Positions 49,474 to 56,858 of a stretch of 64,000 nucleotides of DNA are shown in pieces. Every line of letters starts with the position of its first letter. Position 1 is the stretch's first letter. The position numbers were made by a program, and so were the translations under genes. The stretch lies in assembly GCA_041676625.1 (NCBI GenBank), contig JBAYRN010000013.1:1-64000 (forward strand), written 5' to 3'. The notes below the pieces were generated by a model. It was not told the origin of the DNA, ran no database searches, and saw only the letters and a list, made by a program, of their open reading frames with translations. Source of the DNA: JAEXNA01 sp041676625 (GTDB taxonomy: Bacteria; Vulcanimicrobiota; Xenobia; Xenobiales; JADMJV01).

Positions 49474-51183
49474 TTACCCCACTTTCCAGAGGGCCGCCAG
49501 GACTTTCCAGTTGGCGAAGTAGTAGAGGATGAAACAGATAAAGAAGATCACCACCAGGGTCACCGTGCCGGGCGTACCGGTCTTGTGAGCCTCCGCGGCT
49601 TCCTCCTCGCTCCAGCTCTGCTTGGGCATTTTGCTGATGCCTGGAGGCAAGCCGGGGCCGCCGGAAAGCAGATCTTCATTGCTCAAGGGGCGGGTAAAAA
49701 ACACGCTGACCACGGCGATGGCCACGAAGGCGATTCCTCCAAGGAAGGCCATCACTCCACCCAGAGCGGTCCCGGCCATAAAGAGGTCCACGATGGTGGG
49801 CAGCTTCACCGAGAAGGCCGACTGAGTAAAGGAGATGTCCCAGTGACGCCGGGGTACCCCGAAGGTTCCCGCGTAGGTCATGGAGAGCCCCATCAAGGTG
49901 ATCCCCACCCCGAACAGGTAAGGCTGAATCTGGGCCAACTTGTAGAAGGCGACCCGGCGTCGGAAGATGAGCGGCAACAGGTAGTAGGTCACGCCCATGA
50001 AGGCGAGCGCCGTCCCGCCCACCACCGTCATATGGAAGTGACCGGGTATGCGGAGGGTGTTGTGGGCGATGATGTTGATCTGTTCCGTCCCGATCACCAC
50101 GCCGGTGATACCACCGCCGAATCCGAAGATCACCAGGGACAACCACAGCGCGGAAAAACCCGGGTCGCCCCAGGGGGCCCTGGTGAGCCACTGAAAGCGC
50201 CCCTGGTTAAAGCCCCGGAGGCGCTGCCCCATCTCGATACCACCCGGCACTGTAAAGCCGTGAACCATACTGGCCAGCACCGCCAGGTACATAGCGTAGC
50301 TGGTGTTCCACACCTTCCAAGCCGGGCTCAGGCCCGGGTCGACCAGCAAGTGGTGAGCCGAAGCCATGGAGATAAAGAGGATATAGAGGAAGAAAGCCAG
50401 GCGGCTAACCTTCTCGTTTAGAACCACCCCGCCCACCGTGAAGGCGGCCAATAGATACCAGATGGCCACGTGGGCGGCCACGTTGATCTGCTGAGAGCAG
50501 TGTCCCAGGGCCCACCACACCATGCGATACGCCTGGTGGTCCATGTCCATGAGGTCCATGGACCAGAGGAAGGTGGGGATGTAGACCATGGCTCCGTGAA
50601 TCAGAGTGATGACCGCGATGATGGCCGCCGTCAGTGCCCCGAAGCTGACCAGCGGAATGGTTCCGGAGACCGTCTTCTCGCGCTTGGCCACCACCACGGT
50701 GGCGAAGAACAAGGCCACCTGGATCAAGGCACCCACCGCGAACAGAATGATGCCGAAATAGTAGGCCGGGTGAGCCCGCAGCGGGGTGTAGGAGGTGAAC
50801 AAAACATCCGCCTTGCCCGCAAACACGAAGGCGTTGGTCATGGTCGCTCCCAGGAGCATCAAGGCGTAGCCCAGCCAGCCCGCTTTGGGTGCCGGCTGCC
50901 GGCAGTTCAGCAAGATCGGGCCGGCGTAATAAAGCACCGCCATCTCGAAGAAAATGATGAAGAAAATCAACATGTTCAAGCCGTGGGCGGTGAGAATTCG
51001 ATAGAACCAGGTCACTGGCAAAAGGTGAACGGCCTGCCAACGCGTCAAGACTAACAGTACCGCAGCGATAAGACCGATCAAAAGGTGAACGATTGCGGTC
51101 ACCGCGTTCCATTTCAGGAGTGTCTCCGCTTGGCGACAAACCTTCATGTTGGTGACGGGGCAGATCCTGTGAAGCCACTCCAT
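49474..51183 (-). CDS. Heme-copper reductase subunit I, probable NO reductase (eNOR/bNOR-like)
   Basis: 569 aa, about 12-13 membrane spans. Low-spin heme ligands H67 and H384, high-spin heme ligand H382 (IPGHFHMTVV), copper/metal ligands H228, H277 and H278 (GHCSQQ and SAHHLL). Oxidases have Tyr four residues after the first metal His; here that position is Gln232 (HCSQQ). Gln in place of the cross-linked Tyr is a feature described for non-canonical NO reductases related to B-type oxidases. With CuA subunit II, Sco and the Fnr/Dnr box, reduction of NO is more likely than of O2, but an atypical oxidase is not excluded. Confidence 0.83.
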   Translation of the reverse strand: MEWLHRICPVTNMKVCRQAETLLKWNAVTAIVHLLIGLIAAVLLVLTRWQAVHLLPVTWFYRILTAHGLNMLIFFIIFFEMAVLYYAGPILLNCRQPAPKAGWLGYALMLLGATMTNAFVFAGKADVLFTSYTPLRAHPAYYFGIILFAVGALIQVALFFATVVVAKREKTVSGTIPLVSFGALTAAIIAVITLIHGAMVYIPTFLWSMDLMDMDHQAYRMVWWALGHCSQQINVAAHVAIWYLLAAFTVGGVVLNEKVSRLAFFLYILFISMASAHHLLVDPGLSPAWKVWNTSYAMYLAVLASMVHGFTVPGGIEMGQRLRGFNQGRFQWLTRAPWGDPGFSALWLSLVIFGFGGGITGVVIGTEQINIIAHNTLRIPGHFHMTVVGGTALAFMGVTYYLLPLIFRRRVAFYKLAQIQPYLFGVGITLMGLSMTYAGTFGVPRRHWDISFTQSAFSVKLPTIVDLFMAGTALGGVMAFLGGIAFVAIAVVSVFFTRPLSNEDLLSGGPGLPPGISKMPKQSWSEEEAAEAHKTGTPGTVTLVVIFFICFILYYFANWKVLAALWKVG

Positions 51184-51199
51184 AGGTCTTTATGTCCTT

Positions 51200-51733
51200 T
51201 CAGTCTTCCACGATGATCTTGCCGACCATCCGGTGGTGATTGATCCCGCAAAATTCGTTGCAAATAATCCGGAGATCGCCAGTCTCGTTGGGAGTCATCT
51301 TCAGGGCGTAGTCATAACCCGGGACGACCTGAAAATTCAGGTTCAGCGGATAGAGACTGAAGCCGTGGTTGATGTCGACCGAGGAGAGGTGAATGGTGTA
51401 GGTGGCTCCCTTTTTCAGCTTGAGCACGGGGTCCCACCGCCACATGGAGGCCTGGAGATAGACGTCGGCGCCGGGCGGCGGCTCCACCACCGAGTGCCCC
51501 TTCTCTTTGCCGACTTCATAATCTTTGATGAACTGTTTGGTGCGCTCCCGGAAGTCGGCGGCCGAAACCCGACCTCGAATCCCTCCGGGGTTCTGCCCTC
51601 CCTTCCAGTGCCACAGCGGCATGATCGCAAACATGATCATGCACCAGATAAAAGAAACAGTGATCCAGCGTTTTTCGTCCTTGGGAACCGGCAACCACCA
51701 GTTTCCCTCGGGCGGCGTGATACCCGAATGCAT
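51200..51733 (-). CDS. Heme-copper reductase subunit II, CuA-containing
   Basis: 177 aa from the ATG at 51733, which overlaps the previous stop by one base (TAATG). One membrane span (about 20-38) and a periplasmic cupredoxin domain. The CuA set is complete: DINHGFSL and CNEFCGINHHRM (two Cys, Glu carbonyl, two His, Met). Short, as in B-type enzymes. Passes electrons from a soluble donor to subunit I. Confidence 0.9.
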   Translation of the reverse strand: MHSGITPPEGNWWLPVPKDEKRWITVSFIWCMIMFAIMPLWHWKGGQNPGGIRGRVSAADFRERTKQFIKDYEVGKEKGHSVVEPPPGADVYLQASMWRWDPVLKLKKGATYTIHLSSVDINHGFSLYPLNLNFQVVPGYDYALKMTPNETGDLRIICNEFCGINHHRMVGKIIVED

Positions 51734-51888
51734 TACGGTAACGCCGCCTGGGGTAGTAGGGCCAGTTCCACCAAGCCCCACCCCGTATAGAAAAGCAACA
51801 TCACACCCATTCCAATACCCAAAAGTAGAAAAGGACGCTCCAGTAAGCGCTGGAGATACGGAGCTTCATAATCTTTGTCTTCAGTCAT
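51733..51888 (-). CDS. Small membrane subunit (51 aa) of the heme-copper operon
   Basis: ATG at 51888 with GGGAG 7 nt upstream; stop TAA at 51733-51735. The protein begins MTEDKDYEAPYLQRLLERP and has one membrane helix (FLLLGIGMGVMLLFYTGWGLV, residues 20-40). The stop shares a base with the subunit II start, so the two are coupled. Resembles the small subunit IIa of B-type oxidases in size and topology. First gene of the operon. Confidence 0.72.
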   Translation of the reverse strand: MTEDKDYEAPYLQRLLERPFLLLGIGMGVMLLFYTGWGLVELALLPQAALP

Positions 51889-51944
51889 AGGCTCTCCCTT
51901 ACAGATCATGACTTGGACTTTATCCCCTGCTCCAGGGAGTCGCT

Positions 51945-51958
51945 TTGATCCAAGTCAA
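51945..51958. promoter_or_regulatory. Fnr/Dnr-type box shared by divergent genes
   Basis: TTGATCCAAGTCAA: perfect TTGAT-N4-GTCAA. Centred 63 bp from the small-subunit start (minus) and 55 bp from the phosphatase start (plus). TAAACT and ATAAAG lie where -10 boxes would be for activation in each direction. Confidence 0.78.
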
Positions 51959-52006
51959 GGTCGCAGCCTCGGGAGGCTCATAAACTCAAGGAGTAGAGGG
52001 AGTTTG

Positions 52007-53071
52007 ATGATACAAAAACTCTGGAATGTGATGGATGAACTGGTCGGGAGGGCAGTCCGGCGGGAGCTCACTCGAGCAGCTTCGAGGAGGCTCCGACAGG
52101 TTCTATTGGCCCTTTCCGTTTCCGGGATGATGCTGGCCTACCTGCGCCCCGGCACGGCCGTGGTTGCGCTGATCTTTCCTCTCTTGTTATTGAGCTTCTT
52201 TGAGGACACTCGGTTGGGGCTACTCTTGAGTCCACTCTGCATACTCATCTATTCTCACGGTCCGGTGGGTGCGCCGGAGATCGCCATGTTCGTGGCCTTC
52301 TGTCTTTTTTCCGTAGCCATCTCAGGGGTGACCTCCCACAAGTATCGGCAAGTCTTTATCGAGAACCACCGCTGTAGCTCCCGCCTGGAGACCGCCCGGC
52401 AGGTGCAGCAGGCCATGGAACCGGCCCCCAATCTCACCCTCGGCCCATTGAGGGTTCACACTCGCTTCGACGTGTGCCAGGATCTAGGTGGCGACTTCGT
52501 GGGCGTCCGGGAGTTGGGCGACGGCAGTGCGCTTATCCTGATCGGCGATGTCCAAGGCAAGGGCCCCCAGTCCGCCCTGACCGCTGCTTTCGTGGAGGGG
52601 ATCTTCCACCACTGCTGCGAGGTGGGAGTGTGGCAACCCCACGACATCCTCAGCCACATCCACAAGCTCTTGCCCGGTAAAGGCGTGGGTCGATTCGTGA
52701 CCGCCTTGTGCCTGCGCTCCTGCCCTCAAGGACGGTGTTTTCAGATGGTCAACGCGGGGCACCCACTACCCATCGTGTTCGGCCGAAAACCCCGAACCGA
52801 AGGACTGGCCGGGCTGGTGCTGGGACTGGAAGGAATGTTCTGCCTGGAGAGCTCCCATTTTGAGCTCGCCGCGGACGAGCGTATCCTTCTGCTCAGTGAT
52901 GGTTGCTACGAGGAAGAGGGCGTGACCCCAGACCTTGCTAGCTTGCTAAAAAGTTCTAAAGTGGGGGTCAGCGACGTACTCTCCTGGCTCGACGACCGAG
53001 TCGACCCAGATCGCCCCGATGATCGAACCGTGGTGCTGGTGGAGCCGAACGGATTGATCACAACATCTTAA
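52007..53071 (+). CDS. Membrane PP2C/SpoIIE-type protein phosphatase
   Basis: 354 aa from ATG 52007 (AGGGAG upstream). Two or three membrane spans at about 30-60 and 85-105, then a PP2C (RsbU/SpoIIE) domain with the metal Asp residues in CQDLGGDFV, GDVQGKGPQSAL, NAGHPLP and LLLSDGCYEEEG. Acts on Ser/Thr-phosphorylated regulators, typically anti-sigma antagonists; no such partner is adjacent. Control by the shared box would tie it to NO respiration. Confidence 0.87.
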   Translation: MIQKLWNVMDELVGRAVRRELTRAASRRLRQVLLALSVSGMMLAYLRPGTAVVALIFPLLLLSFFEDTRLGLLLSPLCILIYSHGPVGAPEIAMFVAFCLFSVAISGVTSHKYRQVFIENHRCSSRLETARQVQQAMEPAPNLTLGPLRVHTRFDVCQDLGGDFVGVRELGDGSALILIGDVQGKGPQSALTAAFVEGIFHHCCEVGVWQPHDILSHIHKLLPGKGVGRFVTALCLRSCPQGRCFQMVNAGHPLPIVFGRKPRTEGLAGLVLGLEGMFCLESSHFELAADERILLLSDGCYEEEGVTPDLASLLKSSKVGVSDVLSWLDDRVDPDRPDDRTVVLVEPNGLITTS

Positions 53072-53077
53072 AAGAAA

Positions 53078-53515
53078 GTGAAAAACAACGTGAAACACCT
53101 ATTACTTTTATCTATTTCAATTCTACTTCTGGCCGCCACGGCCTCGGCCCAGCATAGCGAGACCAATACCTCTTGGAAAGATTCGATAAAGCTGGACCAG
53201 GGCCAAAAAAAGTGGCAGGTCAATTCGGCGACCAAGACAGGCATCCAGCAGATGCTGACTGCAGTGACCAAAGCCTCCGCTGAAAAACCCGCTCCCGACC
53301 CCGAAGCTCTGCAAGCCGAACTCCAGCAGTCGCTCCAACACATTTTCAAGAATTGTGACATGAGCGGACCCGCCCACGACAATCTTCATACCTACCTGGT
53401 TCCTCTGATCAAGAAGGTCGACAGCCTGGACGAAAAACGCTCACCCCGGGAGGCACAAGCCTATCTGGCAGAACTCAAAGCTCATCTGGCTGCCTTCAAG
53501 GACTACTTTCAGTAA
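53078..53515 (+). CDS. Secreted hypothetical protein with Cys-Met-His motif
   Basis: 145 aa. Signal peptide (LLLLSISILLLAATASAQ), then a helical domain with FKNCDMSGPAHDNLHTYL near residue 90: one Cys, Met and two His that could bind a metal. It starts at GTG 53078 or GTG 53090, within 20 bp of the phosphatase stop, so it is probably co-transcribed with it. Family not recognised with confidence. Confidence 0.62.
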   Translation: MKNNVKHLLLLSISILLLAATASAQHSETNTSWKDSIKLDQGQKKWQVNSATKTGIQQMLTAVTKASAEKPAPDPEALQAELQQSLQHIFKNCDMSGPAHDNLHTYLVPLIKKVDSLDEKRSPREAQAYLAELKAHLAAFKDYFQ

Positions 53516-53527
53516 TACCGGCCTCAA

Positions 53528-53541
53528 TTGACTTATGTCAT
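53528..53541 (+). promoter_or_regulatory. Fnr/Dnr-type box of ric/ytfE
   Basis: TTGACTTATGTCAT: both halves near consensus (TTGAY, RTCA). Centred 67 bp upstream of the ric ATG; TAAAGT at 53564-53569 lies where a -10 box is expected. Confidence 0.65.
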
Positions 53542-53542
53542 G

Positions 53543-53563
53543 GAGCCGGGAACTGCCCGGCTC
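53543..53563. terminator. Hairpin after the secreted protein gene
   Basis: 8-bp perfect stem GAGCCGGG / CCCGGCTC with loop AACTG. No T-run follows, so intrinsic termination would be weak. It sits between the Fnr/Dnr box and the putative -10 of ric, so termination and initiation signals interleave. Confidence 0.4.
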
Positions 53564-53601
53564 TAAAGTCAAGCCACATTCAACAAGAAAGAAGGTGCGA
53601 A

Positions 53602-54300
53602 ATGGTTGAATTTGATAAGAACTCTACAGTGGGCGAGATCGTGGCCGCCCGACCCTCCCTCTCCCGGGTGATGGACCGCCACGGGATCGGTTACTGTTGC
53701 GGAGGCGGCAAGTCCCTTGAAGTGGCTTGCGCCGAGAAAGGCCTGTCGCTGGAGACCGTGCTGGCCGATCTCAGCAAAGCAGCGGCTGCTCCGCCCGAAA
53801 AGAATCTCATGAACCTGTCGCTGGGTGAATTGGTGGAGCACGTGGTCAATCAGCACCACTGCTTTCTAAAAGAAACCCTACCCGTGGTGGCCCGGCAACT
53901 GGACCGGGTGGTCACGGTGCACGGGGCTCGCCACCCGGAGCTAGCCGAAGCGCAAACGGTCTTTCAGCACTTCGCAGACGACATGAATCAGCACATGGCC
54001 AAAGAAGAGCAGATCCTCTTCCCTTTGATCAGCAGCCTGGATAGCGCCGACGAGCATCCCATGGCTCGCAACCTGGAACAGATCATCCAGGCCATGGAGG
54101 CCGAGCACGACGATTCTGGAAGAGACCTCACACAGATGCGAAAATTGCTCCACGACTACACCCCTCCCGAGGGAGCCTGCGGAACCTATCGAGCGGTGCT
54201 GCGGGGGCTGGCTGATATCGAAGAGGATACTCAGCAACACATCCTGGCGGAAAACAGCGTGATGTTTCCCAAAGCGGTGCGCCAAGTCGCGACCAGGTGA
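53602..54300 (+). CDS. ric: Iron-sulfur repair di-iron protein (Ric/YtfE/ScdA)
   Basis: 232 aa. The N-terminal ScdA domain holds YCCGGGK near residue 35; the hemerythrin-like di-iron domain has HHCFLKE, MNQHMAKEEQILFP, MEAEHDDSG and QHILAENSVMFP with the expected His/Glu ligands. Repairs Fe-S centres damaged by NO and related species. Behind its own box; followed by a GTGA-coupled glycosyltransferase. Confidence 0.95.
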   Translation: MVEFDKNSTVGEIVAARPSLSRVMDRHGIGYCCGGGKSLEVACAEKGLSLETVLADLSKAAAAPPEKNLMNLSLGELVEHVVNQHHCFLKETLPVVARQLDRVVTVHGARHPELAEAQTVFQHFADDMNQHMAKEEQILFPLISSLDSADEHPMARNLEQIIQAMEAEHDDSGRDLTQMRKLLHDYTPPEGACGTYRAVLRGLADIEEDTQQHILAENSVMFPKAVRQVATR

Positions 54301-55535
54301 AACGACTCCACATAGGCATGTTCACGAACGTGTTCCTGCCTTCTGTAAACGGTGTGGTCACCTCGGTCTGTGCGTTTCGTCACGGGCTGGCCGAGGCGGG
54401 CCACATCGTTTTTGTCTTCGCTCCCCAGGCCTACGAAGAGTATCGCGATGAGCTGCCCTTCGTTTTCCGCTATCCCTCCTGGGAGCTGCCCCTCCAGAGC
54501 TATCCCTTGACCCTGCCGGTCTCTCCGGTGGTCGACTCGGTCCTACCCAGCCTCAAGCTCGACGTCATCCACGCTCAACACCCGGTCATGCTCGGCAAGG
54601 TGGCCATGAAAAAGTCTCGGACCCTGCGAGTCCCCCTGGTTTTCACCTACCACACCCACTATCGGGAGTACGCCCACTACGCCCGGGGCCTCCCCTCCAA
54701 TCTGGTCAAAGACTTTCTGGAGCACTGGCTCCTGAACTACATGCGCAAGTGCCACCACCTGGTGGTCCCCAGTCATAGCATCCGTCTGATGCTCGAAGAA
54801 AGCTATGGAATCGGCAAGCGGGTTTCGGTGGTACCGACCGGCATCGAGCCCCTGGACTTTGCCAAGGTATCCACCCAGGAGGCCAGAGACAGGCTCTCTC
54901 TCGACCCCCACGAGCCGATCATCCTCTCGGTGGGTCGGTTAGCTCGAGAGAAGAACTGGGACCTCGTTCTGGAGGCGTTTCAAACGGTGAATACCGAATG
55001 CCCCGGGGCACGTCTTTTGGTGGTCGGTGGAGGCGAAGAGCTGCCTGCCCTGGAGCAGACATGCCGCGATCGGGGGATCGAAGCCAGGGTCAGCTTTGTG
55101 GGCGCGGTGGAAAAGGAGCGTATGACGGATTACTACGCTGCCGCCGATCTTTTCTGCTTCGCCTCGGTCACCGAAACCCAGGGGTTGGTCACTCTGGAAG
55201 CGATGGCTTCCGGATTGCCGGTTGCCGCGGTCGACGCCAACGGCACCCGAGATGTCCTTCGCGATGGCAAAGAGGGGTTTATGGTGGCCGGTGATGCCTC
55301 TGCCTTGAGTCAGGCCCTCATCAACTTGCTGGAAAACCCGGAACTGCGAAAGCAGATGGGAGAAGCCGGTCGGGCTCGAGCCCGGGAGTTCGACCTGCCC
55401 ACTCAGGCAAGGCTCATGGAAGAGGTCTACCGAACAGCCATTGCCGACTATCAAAGCGGCTATCGAGTGCCGGTGGAGGTCCCCAGTTCCAAGTGGACCG
55501 ACTTTTTTACTAACTACTTCCGAAATAAAGATTGA
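54297..55535 (+). CDS. GT4-family glycosyltransferase
   Basis: 412 aa GT-B enzyme. The N-domain begins IGMFTNVFLPSVNGVVTS with the Gly-rich acceptor loop. The C-domain has SVGRLAREKNWDLVLEAF and the E-x7-E donor motif in ETQGLVTLEAMASGLPVAA near residue 300. Most like glucosyl-diacylglycerol or phosphatidylinositol-type lipid glycosyltransferases. Starts at GTG overlapping the ric stop. Confidence 0.88.
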   Translation: MKRLHIGMFTNVFLPSVNGVVTSVCAFRHGLAEAGHIVFVFAPQAYEEYRDELPFVFRYPSWELPLQSYPLTLPVSPVVDSVLPSLKLDVIHAQHPVMLGKVAMKKSRTLRVPLVFTYHTHYREYAHYARGLPSNLVKDFLEHWLLNYMRKCHHLVVPSHSIRLMLEESYGIGKRVSVVPTGIEPLDFAKVSTQEARDRLSLDPHEPIILSVGRLAREKNWDLVLEAFQTVNTECPGARLLVVGGGEELPALEQTCRDRGIEARVSFVGAVEKERMTDYYAAADLFCFASVTETQGLVTLEAMASGLPVAAVDANGTRDVLRDGKEGFMVAGDASALSQALINLLENPELRKQMGEAGRARAREFDLPTQARLMEEVYRTAIADYQSGYRVPVEVPSSKWTDFFTNYFRNKD

Positions 55536-55552
55536 GCCCTTTCGGGCTCAAT
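55531..55552. terminator. Bidirectional hairpin between convergent genes
   Basis: ATTGAGCCC / GGGCTCAAT, 9-bp perfect stem with TTTC loop, overlapping the glycosyltransferase stop. CTTTATTT follows on the minus strand, so it serves best for the minus-strand EF-hand gene but lies between both. Confidence 0.72.
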
Positions 55553-55585
55553 CAGATGGCTATTTATCCTGTCAGGTGTAGACCA

Positions 55586-56746
55586 CTAGTTCCAGGTAGT
55601 GGGCCACCAATCCCAACTTTTACGCGTCTCTCCGTTCATCTCAAAGGCGGACTGGAAGTCGCCTCCGTGGGTCGCTTGCACGCTGGTGATCCCAGCGGCA
55701 GCGGTGCTCTGGAGTTCGTCTTGATCGACGATTCCATCCCGGTTTGCATCGCGCCAAACATAATGACTATCCAGTTCCGCTCCGGCCAGGCGGCCGTCTC
55801 CGTCGGCATCGGAGAGGGTTCGCATCTTCTCGTAGCCGTCGGCATACTTGCCACCCTCATCACCGTAGAGCTCCCGTCCGGAGACCTCCAGACGCCCATC
55901 CCGTTGATAGTTTTGAATCTGCTCGTCGGTGAGTTTAAGCAGGAGTCCGTCCTTGCCGCCGGTCCACTCGGTCAACTCTTTCTGGCCGTCGCCGTCCAGG
56001 TCGAAACGGACCTTGTGGGCGCCGATGTCGCCCTTCTCGGCGTGGGGCTTCCACTCACCTCCGGCCACATCGGCCTTGCCGTCACCATCCATATCGAGCA
56101 TGATGGGGCTGGCGGCTTTACCGCCCCATTCGGTTCGAACCTCGGCAAGTTGCCACTGTCCGTCTACCTTCTTATAAACCTGGCCGGTCTGATTGTCCTT
56201 GTTGTATTCGATGCGAGTATTGGCATCGAACATGACGTGACCGTTGGCGGTGTTTTCTTTCTCATACTTGCCGTGCTGGAAATACCACTCCTTGGGATTG
56301 CCCTTGTTCTCGGGTACCGGCGGCTTGGGAGGCTGCGGTTTCGGGCCGTGCCCACAACCGCAGTGGGGGCGCGGCTGGCCCTGGGGCTGGGTGAAGTTCA
56401 TCAGCATACCCAGGAGCTGTTTCATCTGCATCATGATCTGCATCTGCATCTGATTGTGGTTACCGCCGCCGTGGCCCATCATGGCCTGGCCGTACTGCTG
56501 GTAGCCCATCTGAAAGTTTTGCTGCATCCCTGCGTCGTATCCACCGAAGAACCCACCGGCACCGTATCCACCGGCCATACCAGCCGGGTAGTACCCGAAC
56601 TGTTGCCCGGCACCCGCACCCTGGCTAACTTGACCCGCTACCGCGAAGAGGAGAGCCATGATCTGCTGGCCTCCTGCTGCTTGAGGCGCAGGTAGTGTGG
56701 GAAGAATGGAAGCGTTGGGTTGAAAGGGTAGGCCGATTTGATACAT
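55586..56746 (-). CDS. EF-hand calcium-binding protein with Gly/Met/Gln-rich N-terminus
   Basis: 386 aa from the ATG at 56746 (GGAGG upstream). Residues 20-140 are low complexity, rich in Gly, Met, Gln and Tyr, followed by a Cys/His patch and a Pro/Lys linker. The C-terminal half has four calcium loops: DMDGDGKADV, DLDGDGQKELTEW, DADGDGRLAGAELD and DANRDGIVDQDEL. No Sec signal. The overall design, glycine-rich N-terminus plus conserved tail without a leader, parallels the DUF1521-like protein at 15331. Role unknown; preceded by a perfect Fnr/Dnr box. Confidence 0.75.
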   Translation of the reverse strand: MYQIGLPFQPNASILPTLPAPQAAGGQQIMALLFAVAGQVSQGAGAGQQFGYYPAGMAGGYGAGGFFGGYDAGMQQNFQMGYQQYGQAMMGHGGGNHNQMQMQIMMQMKQLLGMLMNFTQPQGQPRPHCGCGHGPKPQPPKPPVPENKGNPKEWYFQHGKYEKENTANGHVMFDANTRIEYNKDNQTGQVYKKVDGQWQLAEVRTEWGGKAASPIMLDMDGDGKADVAGGEWKPHAEKGDIGAHKVRFDLDGDGQKELTEWTGGKDGLLLKLTDEQIQNYQRDGRLEVSGRELYGDEGGKYADGYEKMRTLSDADGDGRLAGAELDSHYVWRDANRDGIVDQDELQSTAAAGITSVQATHGGDFQSAFEMNGETRKSWDWWPTTWN

Positions 56747-56810
56747 AGTATTTTCCTCCTGGATAATGAGTGGTCTATAAGTAGCATAGAGGTAGTTGAA
56801 ACCGGACAAT

Positions 56811-56824
56811 TTGACATGGATCAA
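56811..56824 (-). promoter_or_regulatory. Fnr/Dnr-type box of the EF-hand gene
   Basis: TTGACATGGATCAA: perfect TTGAY-N4-ATCAA. Centred 71 bp upstream of the ATG at 56746. A separate palindrome, TAACAAGTTGTTA (56839-56851), lies 15 bp further upstream. Confidence 0.7.
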
Positions 56825-56858
56825 GTTTTGAGGAAATGTAACAAGTTGTTAACCTGAA

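Noticed and set aside
55532..56695. 387-aa plus-strand hydrophobic open frame resembling a membrane protein
   Set aside because: Antisense of the EF-hand gene; the apparent hydrophobic stretches come from reverse-reading Asp/Gly/Lys codons.
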